A DNA stretch of 64,000 nt, taken from assembly GCA_964619955.1 (NCBI GenBank), contig CAZUJF010000031.1, positions 1-64,000 on the forward strand, in the 5' to 3' direction. The translations under genes and the position numbers were made by a program. Positions 8,879-18,017 of the stretch are shown here, one piece after another. How positions within the stretch are numbered: the stretch's first letter is position 1; each line of letters begins with the position of its first letter. Source of the stretch: JACQFK01 sp964619955 (GTDB lineage: Bacteria > Planctomycetota > MHYJ01 > JACPRB01). Below the pieces are notes generated by a model. The model ran no database searches. It was given only the letters and a program-made list of their open reading frames with translations, and was not told the DNA's origin.

Positions 8879-11352
8879 TGCTTCTGCTGCTGGCCGCCCT
8901 CCAGGACCCCGGCCTCGTCGCGGAATATTCCCGCGGGACGGGCAGGCCGTTGCTGGTGCGGATCGAGCCGGACGTGAACATCCCCCTCGCGAACGGCGAA
9001 TTCCCCGGGACGCGCCTGGCGGAGCAGTTCTCCGTGCGCTGGACGGGCCTGCTGCGCTGCGCCAAGGACGGCATGTACGGCTTCTATGTGGAGTCCGACG
9101 ACGGCTGCCGGCTCTTCATCGACGGCGAACTCGTCATCGACCACCGGTCCGCCCGCGGCATGGAGCAGAAGTCGGACCGCATCAATCTGAAGGCGGGCGA
9201 TCACGAGCTCCGCCTGGAGTACCAGCAGCTCGACGGGCCCGCGGGCGTGAACCTCCAATGGAAGGCGCCCGGCAACAAGCGCGAGATGATCCCCCCGGGC
9301 GTCCTCTTTCATCGCAAGGGGACGGAGGCCGTGGAGACGGACCGCGCCGCGTGGGAGGCCCTGCCGCCCGGCGCCGCACGAGTCCCCGTCACCGTCGGCC
9401 GCCCGGGACGTTACGCCGTCATGGACTACGGCGCCTCCCTCGCGCGCACGATCGCGGGCCAGCCCCTGCCGCTGGCCTACTCGGGACTGAACATCAAGGT
9501 CGGCCCCGAGGCCGCCGTGTGTTTCGACACGCAGCGGCTCTGCTGGACCGCGGCCTGGACGGGATCCTTCCTCAAGTTCCCCGTCGAACGTGACGGCGTC
9601 GCCGGCTTCCCGAGCATCGCCGGCACGGTCGTTCTGTCCACCCCGCGCGGCCCTTCCGACGGCCCGCTTTCGAAGGATCAGGGCCGCTGGCGCGGGCACT
9701 ACGTGAACGGCGCCAAAGTCGTCCTCTCGTACACCCTCGGCAAGACCGAGATCCTGGAGCTGCCGGGCTACGAAGCAGGCTCCTTCACCCGCACGTTCCG
9801 CGTCGGTCCCGGTCCGGCGCTCGAAATCCCCCACGCGGATCCCGCACGCCGCTCGATCTCGGTACCCGCCCGGGAGAGCGCCCTGCTGCTCAAAGTCGCC
9901 GTCCCGTCCCTCCTGCTCTCGCCGACCGAAGATCCCGAACCGCTCACGAAGGGCGGAGCCGCGCGTTGGAAAGAACCGGTCCTCACCCGCGGCCAGCTGG
10001 GACGCGAGCCCGGGGCCTACGCCGTCGACACGCTCACGGTCCCGGAGGAGAACCCCTGGGACTCGTACATGCGCATCAGCGGCCTGGATTTCTATCCGGA
10101 CGGACGCGCCGCCGTCTGCACGTTCGACGGCGACGTCTGGATCGTCTCCGGCATCGACGAGAAGCTCGAGCAGCTGACGTGGAAGCGCCACGCCGCGGGG
10201 CTGTATCAGCCGATGGGCCTGCGCATCCGCGACGGGGAGCTCTTCGTCCTGGGCCGCGACCAGATCACGCGCCTGCGCGACCTCAACGGCGACGGCGAGG
10301 CGGACTTCCACGAGAACTTCAACAACGACTGCCTGCTCTCGGGCAGCTTCCACGAGTTCTCGATGGATCTGCAGACCGATCCCGCCGGGAACTTCTATTT
10401 CGCGAAGGCGGCGACGCTCGGCTACGCGAGCGGGACGCCGCATAACGGCTGCGTGATGAAGGTCTCCCGCGACGGTTCCAGACTCGAGGTCTTCGCGATG
10501 GGCTTCCGCACCCCCTTCGGCCTCTGCGTCGGTCCCCAGGGCCAGATCACCGCGACCGACCAGCAGGGCAACTGGATGGGCACCTGCCCCATCGTCTGGG
10601 TCGAGCAGGACAAGTTCTACGGCCACCTGCTGGAGCAGCGGCCCGAGACGAAGACGATGACGCGCGAACCCGTCCTCTGCTGGATCCCGATGGACATCGA
10701 CAACTCCTCGGGCGGCCAGGTCTGGGCGACGTCGGAACGCTGGGGCCCGCTCAAGGACCGCCTCATCCACACCTCGTACGGACAGGCGCGGATCTTCAAC
10801 GTGCTGATCGACGAGGGCGGCGCGAAGGTCCGCCAGGGCGGCGTCGTCCGGCTCCCGCTCTCCTTCGCGAGCGGCATCCACCGCGCGCAGTTCAACCCGA
10901 AGGACGGCCAGCTCTACGTCGCCGGTCTACGCGGCTGGCAGACGACGGGCGTGAAGGACGGCTCCCTGCAGCGCGTCCGCTACACCGGCAAGCCGGCGGG
11001 GCAGCCCGTGACGCTGAAGGTCCGGAAGGGCGCGATCGAGCTGGGATTCACGGACGCGCTGGATCCGGAGACGGCGGCGGACACCGACAGCTACAGCGCC
11101 GAGGCCTTCCACATCGAGTCGAACGCGGACTACGGCTCCCCCGAATATCTGCCGGACGGCTCGAAGAAACGCGGCCGGGCCAAGTGGGAAGTCCGCAAGG
11201 CCGTCCTGGGCGCCGATGCGAAGACGCTGACGCTGGAGCTCCCGCAGTTGAAGCCGGTCACGAACCTCGTGATCAAGTATTCGATCCGCGGGGCGTCGGG
11301 GATGAAGATCCAGCAGGAAGTGGCGCTGACGATCAATGCCCTGCCAGAGTAA
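8875..11352 (+). CDS. Secreted PA14-domain protein with glucose/sorbosone dehydrogenase-like beta-propeller
   Basis: 825 residues. A short hydrophobic N-terminus is followed by a PA14 domain (about residues 15-140; FYVESDDGCRLFIDGELVIDH is typical of this carbohydrate-binding fold). A beta-rich linker leads to a propeller region (about 395-680) with repeats such as GLDFYPDGRAAVCTFDGDVWIV, LNGDGEADF and GFRTPFGLCVGPQG. The C-terminal 100 residues are beta-rich. This architecture is common and much expanded in Planctomycetota and Verrucomicrobiota, where such proteins are thought to oxidise or bind sugars outside the cytoplasm. No CxxCH heme motif is visible, unlike many relatives. It ends directly against the convergent omega-amidase gene with no spacer. 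Confidence 0.82.
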   Translation: MMLLLLAALQDPGLVAEYSRGTGRPLLVRIEPDVNIPLANGEFPGTRLAEQFSVRWTGLLRCAKDGMYGFYVESDDGCRLFIDGELVIDHRSARGMEQKSDRINLKAGDHELRLEYQQLDGPAGVNLQWKAPGNKREMIPPGVLFHRKGTEAVETDRAAWEALPPGAARVPVTVGRPGRYAVMDYGASLARTIAGQPLPLAYSGLNIKVGPEAAVCFDTQRLCWTAAWTGSFLKFPVERDGVAGFPSIAGTVVLSTPRGPSDGPLSKDQGRWRGHYVNGAKVVLSYTLGKTEILELPGYEAGSFTRTFRVGPGPALEIPHADPARRSISVPARESALLLKVAVPSLLLSPTEDPEPLTKGGAARWKEPVLTRGQLGREPGAYAVDTLTVPEENPWDSYMRISGLDFYPDGRAAVCTFDGDVWIVSGIDEKLEQLTWKRHAAGLYQPMGLRIRDGELFVLGRDQITRLRDLNGDGEADFHENFNNDCLLSGSFHEFSMDLQTDPAGNFYFAKAATLGYASGTPHNGCVMKVSRDGSRLEVFAMGFRTPFGLCVGPQGQITATDQQGNWMGTCPIVWVEQDKFYGHLLEQRPETKTMTREPVLCWIPMDIDNSSGGQVWATSERWGPLKDRLIHTSYGQARIFNVLIDEGGAKVRQGGVVRLPLSFASGIHRAQFNPKDGQLYVAGLRGWQTTGVKDGSLQRVRYTGKPAGQPVTLKVRKGAIELGFTDALDPETAADTDSYSAEAFHIESNADYGSPEYLPDGSKKRGRAKWEVRKAVLGADAKTLTLELPQLKPVTNLVIKYSIRGASGMKIQQEVALTINALPE

Positions 11353-12114
11353 TCACTTCATGTCCTGCAGCGCCGGGAACTCCTTCCGATAGGTCAGGAG
11401 TCCCGCCAGATCGACCTCGGCGCTGAAGAAGCCGGGGGCGTTGGCACCGTCGGCGATCACCACGCCCCGCGGATCAACGATCTGTCCGCGTCCCGAGTAG
11501 CGCAGCTTGGGATCGCTGCCGCAGCGGTTCACGCCGATGACATAGGCTTGGTTCTCGATCGCGCGCGCGCGCAGCAGGGCGAGCCAGTGGGCTTCGCGCG
11601 GCTCGGGCCAGTTCGCGATGACGGCGTAAAGTTGCGTCCCGCCCTTCACCGCCGCGCGGAAGATCTCGGGAAAGCGCAGGTCGTAGCAGATGAACGGTGT
11701 GACCGCGACGCCGTTCCAGTCGAAGCGCACGATCTCCGTGCCGGGCGCGTAGTGCTGCGTCTCCCCGCCGTAGGAGAACGGGTGGATCTTCGCGTAGCGG
11801 GCGAGCGGGCTTCCGTCGGGGCCGAACGCCGCCGCCTCGTTGCGGCCGCGGCCGTCCTCCTGTTTCACGACCAGCCCGCCCAGCACGAAGCAGCGGGTGG
11901 TTTTGGCCAGCTCCGAGAGGAAGGTCTCCGTCTCCCGCGCGGGGCTCTCGTGGATCCCGGCGACGTTCATCGAGAAGCCCGTCGAGAACATCTCGGGCAG
12001 GACGAGCAGCGCGCCCGGCTCGGGCTTCGCGGCGGCGGCGAGCTCGCGCACCTTCGCGAAGTTCGCGGCCTTGTCCTCCCAGACGATGTCAAGCTGGAGT
12101 CCGATGAGCTGCAT
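11353..12114 (-). CDS. Omega-amidase (carbon-nitrogen hydrolase, YafV/Nit2 type)
   Basis: 253 residues, a full-length nitrilase-fold hydrolase. The Glu-Lys-Cys triad is visible: Glu41 (VLPEMFSTGF), Lys109 (YAKIHPFS) and Cys143 (FICYDLRFPE). The FSTGFSMN and GGETQHYAPG segments are typical of the YafV/Nit2 group, which hydrolyses 2-oxoglutaramate and 2-oxosuccinamate. Its start is 3 bases from the stop of the upstream aminotransferase. That suits a glutamine-transaminase plus omega-amidase couple: transamination with glutamine gives 2-oxoglutaramate, whose hydrolysis makes the reaction irreversible. This is known in methionine salvage (MtnE/MtnU). The specific assignment is inference from motif and neighbourhood. 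Confidence 0.87.
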   Translation of the reverse strand: MQLIGLQLDIVWEDKAANFAKVRELAAAAKPEPGALLVLPEMFSTGFSMNVAGIHESPARETETFLSELAKTTRCFVLGGLVVKQEDGRGRNEAAAFGPDGSPLARYAKIHPFSYGGETQHYAPGTEIVRFDWNGVAVTPFICYDLRFPEIFRAAVKGGTQLYAVIANWPEPREAHWLALLRARAIENQAYVIGVNRCGSDPKLRYSGRGQIVDPRGVVIADGANAPGFFSAEVDLAGLLTYRKEFPALQDMK

Positions 12115-12117
12115 GGC

Positions 12118-13287
12118 CTACCTCTTCCCCACGACGGCTTTCAAGCCCTTCACGAGCCGTCCGATGCCCTCGGCGGCGGTGGCTTTCTCGAGCGCGCCGA
12201 ACGCCACGCGCAGACTGCAGCCCTTCTCGATGCCGAACGCCGTCCCGGGGATCGCGGCGACGCCATGTTCCCGCACCAGGCGCTCGACCAGCTTCAAGGG
12301 ATCCAGTTCGGAGCGGATGCGCAGGAAGAAGTAGAACGCGCCCTCGGACTTCGGCGCGGTGCAGAGATCGGAGACTTCGGCGAGCGCGCGGACGGCGATC
12401 TCCCGGACGGCGGGCAGATCCTTGTTCTTGGAGGCGCAGTAGCCCTCCCCCACTTTCAGGGCGGCGAGCGCGGCGGCCTGCGAGACCATCGTGGGGCAGA
12501 TGAGGTTGGTGTCCTGGATCTTGCGCACGGCGACCTGCAGGTCGGCGGGGATGACCATGTATCCGATGCGCCAGCCGGCAAACCCGTAGGCCTTGGAGAG
12601 CGAGAAGAGTTCGATCGTGTGCGGCGCGCTGCCCGGGATCGAGCCCGGCGCGAAGGGGCGTCCCGCGCCGTACGTGAAGTACTCGTAGGCCTCGTCGTGG
12701 ATGTGATAGATCCCGCGCGTGCGGCAGAGTTCGTTCACGGCGCGCAGGTCCGCCTCGGGATACAGCGCGCCCGTGGGGTTGTTCGGCGACACGGTCACGA
12801 TCGCGCGGGTCCGCGGCGTGACGGCCTTCGCGATCGCATCGAGCCGGAGCTGATGGCGCTCGTCCGTTTCCACACAAACCGGGACGCAGCCCGCGATGCG
12901 GACGGCCATCTCATGGTTGAAGTAATACGGGGTCTGGAGGATGACCTCGTCCCCGACGCTCGCGACGGCGAGCACGGCGTTGAGGAAGCCCATGTTCCCG
13001 CCGGACGTGACGACGACGGCGTTCTCCGCGTTGATGGGGATGCGGTTCTCGCGCAGCAGTTTTGCGGCGAGGGCCTCGCGCAGGGCGGAGGTCCCTTCGA
13101 CGGCGCCGTAGAGGTGGCTCGAATGGTCGTACGCGGCCTTCGAGGCGGCCTCGATGGCCTCCGGGGGCGGCCCGTAGGAGACGACGCCCTGGCCGAGCGA
13201 GATGGCGCCCGGGGTGGAGCGGACCAGGTCCCCCACGATGGGGATGATGGGGGTCTGGACTTCGGCCATGCGCCGGGATTCGGACAT
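12118..13287 (-). CDS. Class I/II PLP-dependent aminotransferase (possible glutamine transaminase)
   Basis: 389 residues. PLP-binding residues are visible: Lys232 in FSLSKAYGFAGWR, Asn170 in SPNNPTGALY, Asp198 in HIHDEAYEYF, and the C-terminal arginine in GCSLRVAFG. It belongs to the AspC/YbdL-like fold-type I group. With the omega-amidase 3 bases downstream, a glutamine-dependent transaminase acting on 2-oxo acids such as 4-methylthio-2-oxobutanoate is plausible. The start is ATG at 13287 (MSESRRMAEV). A decayed copy of this start region lies about 190 bases upstream. A different amino donor cannot be excluded. Confidence 0.85.
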   Translation of the reverse strand: MSESRRMAEVQTPIIPIVGDLVRSTPGAISLGQGVVSYGPPPEAIEAASKAAYDHSSHLYGAVEGTSALREALAAKLLRENRIPINAENAVVVTSGGNMGFLNAVLAVASVGDEVILQTPYYFNHEMAVRIAGCVPVCVETDERHQLRLDAIAKAVTPRTRAIVTVSPNNPTGALYPEADLRAVNELCRTRGIYHIHDEAYEYFTYGAGRPFAPGSIPGSAPHTIELFSLSKAYGFAGWRIGYMVIPADLQVAVRKIQDTNLICPTMVSQAAALAALKVGEGYCASKNKDLPAVREIAVRALAEVSDLCTAPKSEGAFYFFLRIRSELDPLKLVERLVREHGVAAIPGTAFGIEKGCSLRVAFGALEKATAAEGIGRLVKGLKAVVGKR

Positions 13288-13395
13288 CGAGCGAAGATAG
13301 GGCGGGGCCGGGGGAAAGGCAAGGGGAAGGCGAGAGGCGGCTCAAGCCCGGAGACGCCACAGGGCATCCACGGGAAGGGCGTCACCCCGGGGCTT

Positions 13396-13414
13396 GTGGT
13401 TGAAATTCAACCAC
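13396..13414. promoter_or_regulatory. Perfect 9-bp palindrome in the promoter region of the aminotransferase
   Basis: GTGGTTGAA-A-TTCAACCAC lies in a local AT-rich patch about 110 bases upstream of the minus-strand aminotransferase gene. Its size and symmetry resemble a dimeric repressor site. No cognate regulator is adjacent. Confidence 0.45.
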
Positions 13415-13460
13415 TTAATGGATGATTTTACACCGCCAGGTCACCTATGGGCTGGGTCCC

Positions 13461-13524
13461 CGCCGGGCTTCGGACATCGAGCGCTGATTGGGGCTGGGGC
13501 GGGGAAAGGCACGGAGAAGGCCAG
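13461..13524. pseudogene. Decayed duplicate of the aminotransferase 5' end
   Basis: This 64-base segment aligns without gaps to 13271-13334, the start region of the aminotransferase gene, with 51 identities by my count. It includes an exact 15-base block TTCGGACATCGAGCG. The copied start codon still reads MSEARR on the minus strand, compared with MSESRR in the gene, then soon hits a stop. It marks an old duplication or recombination next to the nucleotidyltransferase-HD gene. Confidence 0.65.
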
Positions 13525-13544
13525 CTGCAGAGGCCCACGGCCGC

Positions 13545-14666
13545 CTACGCGATCCCGTCGAGATACGATTCATCCGCCAGCGAACGCAGATACTGGAGCG
13601 ACTCGTCGAGTGTGACGGTCTCGATGCCGACCTCCCGGCCCCGGTCATCACAATCCCGCAGCGCCATCAGGTCCTCGAAATGCTCCGACTGTTCCAGGAC
13701 CTCCCGCTCGTCCTTGCCGAGCATTCGATCCTTGTAGGCGAGTGCCAGCATGTGATGCTCGATCAACCAGGACGTCCGCTCCGTGATCGTCCCCTCCAAT
13801 GCCGCGAGCCCCGCCGCGGTGTGGTCCGAGCGATCGATCGCCTTCCCGACGTCGTGCAGCAGCGCCGCCAGGAGGAACTCCTCGTCCCAAGGCCGCTCGT
13901 GCCGGGCGAGTTCGAAGACCTGGAGGCTGTGGTAGAGGGCGTCGCCCTCCGGGTGCCAGCGAGGGTCCTGCTTCACGATCTCGAGGGGGAACAGCAAGGT
14001 CCGGTACAGCTCGAAGCGGTCGAGGTGATCCTCAAGCCGCTCGATTTCGGACTCGAGATCCGCGTTCGGGCGCTCCTCGCGGAGCCGCCGTTCCAGGACC
14101 GCGATCGTCGCCTTTTCGATGGCCTGTCCCGTGATCGAGCTCTTGAAGACATAGCCGATCTTGTCGGTCGGGTAGACCGTCAGCTCGTAGGTGTGGCGGT
14201 CACGGACATGGATGTGGGTGAACTGCCGCTCCTCTCCGTGCTTCACGACGCGTTTCCGCTCGATGTCGTAAGGGACGCCAAAATCGTCCAGCACCGCGGT
14301 GAGAGAGGATATCGCGTCGGTGAAGACATGGATGTCGATGTCGGAGCCCTTCCGGACGTGCCCTGTCCAGACGCTCCCGATCAAGCGGGGCTCGAAGCGG
14401 GTCAGTCTGCGCATGAGGCGAAGCGCGTCGAGACGCATCTCGCGGAGCGTTTCTCTTCGCCGGTCGCCTTCGAGAAGGTCCGCAAGCTTCTGGATCTCAT
14501 CGCGGATTTCGCAGTTGGTGGGAAGGTCGTGCGGCCTGAAGCGCGGGTCCAGGCCAAGCTCTCGGGCGGCTTTGCGCTTGGCGGTGAAGTACTCGGTTTC
14601 GGAGCGTTCGTACATCAGCTGGGCTGCGCGGAGCGTGATCCGTCGGCGGATCCTTTCGTCGGCCAT
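13545..14666 (-). CDS. Nucleotidyltransferase-fold protein with C-terminal HD domain
   Basis: 373 residues. An N-terminal helical part is followed by a nucleotidyltransferase core with the Gly-Ser...Asp-x-Asp signature (GSVWTGHVRKGSDIDIHVF, about residues 97-115). An HD phosphohydrolase domain with HSLQVFELARHER, ALLHDVGK and DH motifs follows at about 245-300. This order is like bacterial tRNA CCA-adding or poly(A) polymerases, but the protein lacks clear head/neck motifs and has an extra N-terminal segment, so a standalone family is more likely. The downstream edge is near the decayed aminotransferase copy. A role in nucleotide or RNA-end metabolism is an inference. Confidence 0.75.
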   Translation of the reverse strand: MADERIRRRITLRAAQLMYERSETEYFTAKRKAARELGLDPRFRPHDLPTNCEIRDEIQKLADLLEGDRRRETLREMRLDALRLMRRLTRFEPRLIGSVWTGHVRKGSDIDIHVFTDAISSLTAVLDDFGVPYDIERKRVVKHGEERQFTHIHVRDRHTYELTVYPTDKIGYVFKSSITGQAIEKATIAVLERRLREERPNADLESEIERLEDHLDRFELYRTLLFPLEIVKQDPRWHPEGDALYHSLQVFELARHERPWDEEFLLAALLHDVGKAIDRSDHTAAGLAALEGTITERTSWLIEHHMLALAYKDRMLGKDEREVLEQSEHFEDLMALRDCDDRGREVGIETVTLDESLQYLRSLADESYLDGIA

Positions 14667-14849
14667 TCCAATCTGCGCCGGATATCATGCCCATCCTTGC
14701 CGGCGCCGGGCGTGCTTACTCTACCCCGCTCTCCGCAGGGAATCCATCCGAATTCCGCACGCAGGGCCGCCTCAGCCGCTGAAAAGTGGGACGCCGCGTT
14801 ACTTCACGGGCTCCCGGGGTTATGGGTTGGGTACGGAGCGGAGATCGAT

Positions 14850-15638
14850 ATGACCCTGATGCTGGCGCTCGCCCTCGCCCTGCAGGCCGACCCCAAGCCC
14901 CCCACGGACATCCCCCCCATCGGAAAGGGAAAACTCCTCCTGCAGGAGACCTTCGAGCTCGCTGCGCCGGGTCAGATCCCGGACGGCTGGCAGAAGACCG
15001 GCGAGGTCGCCGTCGCGGAGGACCAGGCCCACACGGGCCGGCGCTCGCTCCGCATCGAGGCCGCCAAGAACGGCCCGCGCCGCATCACGTTCAAGGGCGA
15101 CATCCTCAAGCAGCTCGGCGGACAGCACTGGGGCCGCCTCTACTTCCGGATCAAGCTGCCGACGGCCGTGCCCTCCGCCGGCGTCATCCACTCGACCCTC
15201 GTGTCCGGGACCGCGACCAGCCCGCTCGCGAAGGACCCGATCGAGGTGCGGCCGCTCGACACCATCCTCACCACGCAGGGCAGCTACGGCTTCATCTACA
15301 ACGTCCAGCCGCAGAAGCGCCCCGAGTTCGGCAAGGGCAGCCCTTCCAAGTTCAAATTCTCGGAGCAGTGGACGCTGGCCGAGTGGTACGTCGACTTCGC
15401 CACGCAGACCTACCGGCTCTTCATCAACGGCGAGGAGATCAAGGAGATCGCGTTCATGAAGGGCGCCGGCAAGTTCGAGAACTCCGAGATCCCCGAGAGC
15501 TTCGAGACGATGTCCTTCGGCTGGAACAACTATCAGGCCGCCGAGCCGGGCTTCACCGCCTGGATCGACGACATCGCGCTGGCGAAGGACCGGATCGGCG
15601 CGCGCGGCATCCTCCCGCCCCCGAAGAAGAAGCGCTGA
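14850..15638 (+). CDS. Secreted beta-sandwich protein, possible polysaccharide-binding or lyase fold
   Basis: 262 residues from the ATG at 14850. The hydrophobic start (MTLMLALALALQADP) is a short signal peptide. The rest is beta-rich: LLLQETFELAAPGQIPDGWQ, HWGRLYFRIKLP, TLAEWYVDFATQTYRLFINGEEIKEIAF and AWIDDIALAKDRIGARG. This pattern is that of concanavalin/LamG-like jelly rolls, where a ligand face lies on one sheet. The C-terminus ends in a PPPKKKR tail. No catalytic motif can be assigned. It sits in a run of secreted carbohydrate-related genes. Confidence 0.68.
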   Translation: MTLMLALALALQADPKPPTDIPPIGKGKLLLQETFELAAPGQIPDGWQKTGEVAVAEDQAHTGRRSLRIEAAKNGPRRITFKGDILKQLGGQHWGRLYFRIKLPTAVPSAGVIHSTLVSGTATSPLAKDPIEVRPLDTILTTQGSYGFIYNVQPQKRPEFGKGSPSKFKFSEQWTLAEWYVDFATQTYRLFINGEEIKEIAFMKGAGKFENSEIPESFETMSFGWNNYQAAEPGFTAWIDDIALAKDRIGARGILPPPKKKR

Positions 15639-15683
15639 GCCCGCCGCCCACCGCCGGTAACAACTCCTGAACGTTGCGAGGGC

Positions 15684-17294
15684 CTATTCCTCCGCCTCGA
15701 AGGCGCCCGCATCGGGGCGGGCGCCGGAGATCCGCTCCCCGGCCGTGCCGGGCAGGGGGCCGCCCCGGAACGCGGTCGAAAGATCCCTCCCCGCGTCCAC
15801 CGCCGCGCTGCCGCGGCAAGGACGGTGCTTCGCGTCCAGCGGACCGGCGTCGTCGACGTAGCGCGAGTTCGGCTCCTTCCCCGACCCCTCCGGCCAGGGC
15901 CGGCCGCCGCCCACGGCGACGTTGTGGTCCGCGGTGAAATTGACCGGAGCGGCCGTCCCGCGGTTGCGGAAGAACCCCCGGGCCAGGAAGAGGTTGTTGT
16001 AGTAATGCCAGCGCGGCGCGCCGATCCCATGGCCGCCCTTGTTGAAGCTGCTGTACTGCAGCGCCGCGTCGCCGCCGACGATCGTGTTGTGGTAGACGTA
16101 GCCCTCGGCGGGCGAGTCGTCCATGCTGTACCAGAGGTTGAACGGCGAGCCGCCCTCCAGCAGGTTCCGGTAGATGAACACCGGGCCGATCCGCGGCAGC
16201 TTGAAGCGCAGCCCTCCGTGGGTCCGGCGCAGGGTGTTGTGGTGCACCTTCACGTCGATGCATCCCGCCCCCAGCTCGATGCCCGAGTCCCGCGTGCGCT
16301 CGATCAGATTGTCCCGGATCTCGGTGCCCCGCCCGTCCTCCGGCTTCGCCAGCGGAAGATCCAGGGACTCCACGGCCCAGTCGCCCACGTTGACCCCGTC
16401 GAAGGTCTCGAAGACGTGGTTGCCCCTCACCAGGGTCCCGGCCCCGGCGCGGACGACGGAGACGCCCACCCGGTCGTAGAAGCCCACGTCCTTGTGCACC
16501 TTCCAGATCTCGTAGTTCGCCTTCGAGCCGCCGTCGGGGGTCCAGTCCTCGAAGGCTCCCCTGAAGATCCGGTTCTCCTCGACGCGGCCGCCGAAGCTTC
16601 CCTCCGACACGGACACCCCCGTCCGCTCCCAGGGGCCGATGGTGCAGCCCGTCACCCCGCAGTCCTTCGAGCCGCCCGACAGGGCCACGCCCGTGAACCC
16701 GCGCGCAAGTGTCAGGCCCCGCAGCGTCGCGCCCGTCGCCCCGCGGAACGTCACCACGGCGTCCCGCGTCCAGGTCGCCGACCAGGAGCGGGCGCCCGGG
16801 TTTTCCTCCCCTCCCACCCGCACGTACGCCGCCTTCTCGGAAGGCACGTGGACCCAGAGCGCGCGGATCTGCGAGAAGCCGCCCAGCGGCGGGCCGACCG
16901 ACAGCAGCGTCCTCCAGGACCAGGGCCCCGACTCGGGCGCGCGGCGGGGATCGATCTCCGCGATGATGCGGCCGTCGAGCAGGAGGACCTGGGGCTTCTT
17001 CGGGCTCTCGAAACGGTACACCCCGGGGCCGATCTCCGGCGCCGGAGTCCAGCGGACCTGCAGCGGCTCCGAGGGATCGAGGATCGCGCCCTCCGTGCCC
17101 CTCAGGTGAAGGGTCCGCGTGATCGTCACCGTCTCCCGGTAGACGCCCGGGGCAAGCACGAGCGTGGAACCCTCGGGTGCCCGCTCGATCGCCGGGCCCA
17201 GGACGGGGCGTCCCCGGGGATCCGGGGCCACCGGAATCTCATCGGGACTCAGGGCCGCCAGGACCGCCAGGATCTCGACCAGGAACCGGATCAT
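15684..17294 (-). CDS. Secreted right-handed parallel beta-helix protein
   Basis: 536 residues with an N-terminal hydrophobic segment (MIRFLVEILAVLAAL). Repeated short strands such as GVYRETVTITRTLHLRG, GVTGCTIGPW, NRIFRG, GNHVFETFDGVNVG, DNLIERTRDSGIELG, HHNTLRRTHGGLRF and YVYHNTIVGG are typical of pectate-lyase-like beta helices (NosD/PL6-like families). The C-terminal ISGARPDAGAFEAEE ending recurs in planctomycetal beta-helix proteins. Substrate unknown. It is divergent from the DUF1080 gene and shares the 98-base intergenic region with it. Confidence 0.8.
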   Translation of the reverse strand: MIRFLVEILAVLAALSPDEIPVAPDPRGRPVLGPAIERAPEGSTLVLAPGVYRETVTITRTLHLRGTEGAILDPSEPLQVRWTPAPEIGPGVYRFESPKKPQVLLLDGRIIAEIDPRRAPESGPWSWRTLLSVGPPLGGFSQIRALWVHVPSEKAAYVRVGGEENPGARSWSATWTRDAVVTFRGATGATLRGLTLARGFTGVALSGGSKDCGVTGCTIGPWERTGVSVSEGSFGGRVEENRIFRGAFEDWTPDGGSKANYEIWKVHKDVGFYDRVGVSVVRAGAGTLVRGNHVFETFDGVNVGDWAVESLDLPLAKPEDGRGTEIRDNLIERTRDSGIELGAGCIDVKVHHNTLRRTHGGLRFKLPRIGPVFIYRNLLEGGSPFNLWYSMDDSPAEGYVYHNTIVGGDAALQYSSFNKGGHGIGAPRWHYYNNLFLARGFFRNRGTAAPVNFTADHNVAVGGGRPWPEGSGKEPNSRYVDDAGPLDAKHRPCRGSAAVDAGRDLSTAFRGGPLPGTAGERISGARPDAGAFEAEE

Positions 17295-17322
17295 TCCGCC
17301 CTCCAGTCTTACAACGCTCGGG

Positions 17323-17351
17323 CCGCGTCCGACAGGGGGTCCGACACGCGG
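17323..17351. repeat. Short inverted repeat in the divergent intergenic region
   Basis: CCGCGT and ACGCGG enclose two copies of GTCCGACA. It lies between the divergent beta-helix and DUF1080 genes and may be an operator or a transcript hairpin; nothing decides which. Confidence 0.35.
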
Positions 17352-17392
17352 AAAACAGAACGAGCGGCAGGAGCAAACCGTAGTATCAGGAC

Positions 17393-17995
17393 ATGATCCT
17401 CACCGCCCTGCTGCTCGCGCTCCAGACCGACGGCTGGACCGACCTCTTCCCCGCGAAAGACCTCAAGGGCTGGACCCGCGTGCCGATCAAGCCGCTGGCC
17501 GACAAGGCGGTCTGGACGCTCAGCGAGGACGGAAAGACGCTGGTCGTCGACGGCGTGGGCGCGACCGAGATGCTGCTGTATGACAAGGAGTTCGGCGACG
17601 GCGTCTTCCACGTGGAGTGGCGCTGGCGCAAACACACGGATCCGAAGGCGGCCTACAACGGCGGTATCTACGTCCGCACCCCGGCCGACGGGAAGAGCTG
17701 GGTGCAGGCGCAGGTCGCGCGGGCCGACAAGTCGCCGGTCGTGGGCGATTTCATCGGCATGATCCCTGGAAACCCGAAGCGCCAGGAGCACTTCCAGAAG
17801 GGCGCAAGCGCGGAGCATCCGCTCGGCGAGTGGAACGCCTACGACATCACCTGCAAGGGCGGCACGATCTCGCTCTCGGTGAACGGCAAGCCCACCGCGG
17901 TCTGGGAGAACTGTCCGCTGCTCAAGGGCCGCGTCGGCATGCAAGCCGAATTCGCCGTCTACGAGGTCCGCGCCATCCGCTTCAAAGCAGACTGA
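17393..17995 (+). CDS. 3-keto-disaccharide hydrolase-like protein (DUF1080)
   Basis: 200 residues with a short N-terminal hydrophobic segment. The DUF1080 features are clear: GWTDLFPAKDLKGWTRV at the start, FGDGVFHVEWRWRKH, AYNGGIYVRTP, EWNAYDITCKGGTISLSVNGKP and a closing GRVGMQAEFAVYEVRAIRFK. The fold is a concanavalin-like beta sandwich. Some members hydrolyse 3-keto-glycosides made by sugar-oxidising enzymes, and the family is greatly expanded in Planctomycetota. It is followed 22 bases later by a second beta-helix gene. Confidence 0.88.
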   Translation: MILTALLLALQTDGWTDLFPAKDLKGWTRVPIKPLADKAVWTLSEDGKTLVVDGVGATEMLLYDKEFGDGVFHVEWRWRKHTDPKAAYNGGIYVRTPADGKSWVQAQVARADKSPVVGDFIGMIPGNPKRQEHFQKGASAEHPLGEWNAYDITCKGGTISLSVNGKPTAVWENCPLLKGRVGMQAEFAVYEVRAIRFKAD

Positions 17996-18017
17996 GCCCC
18001 GCGCCTGGAGGTTCTTC

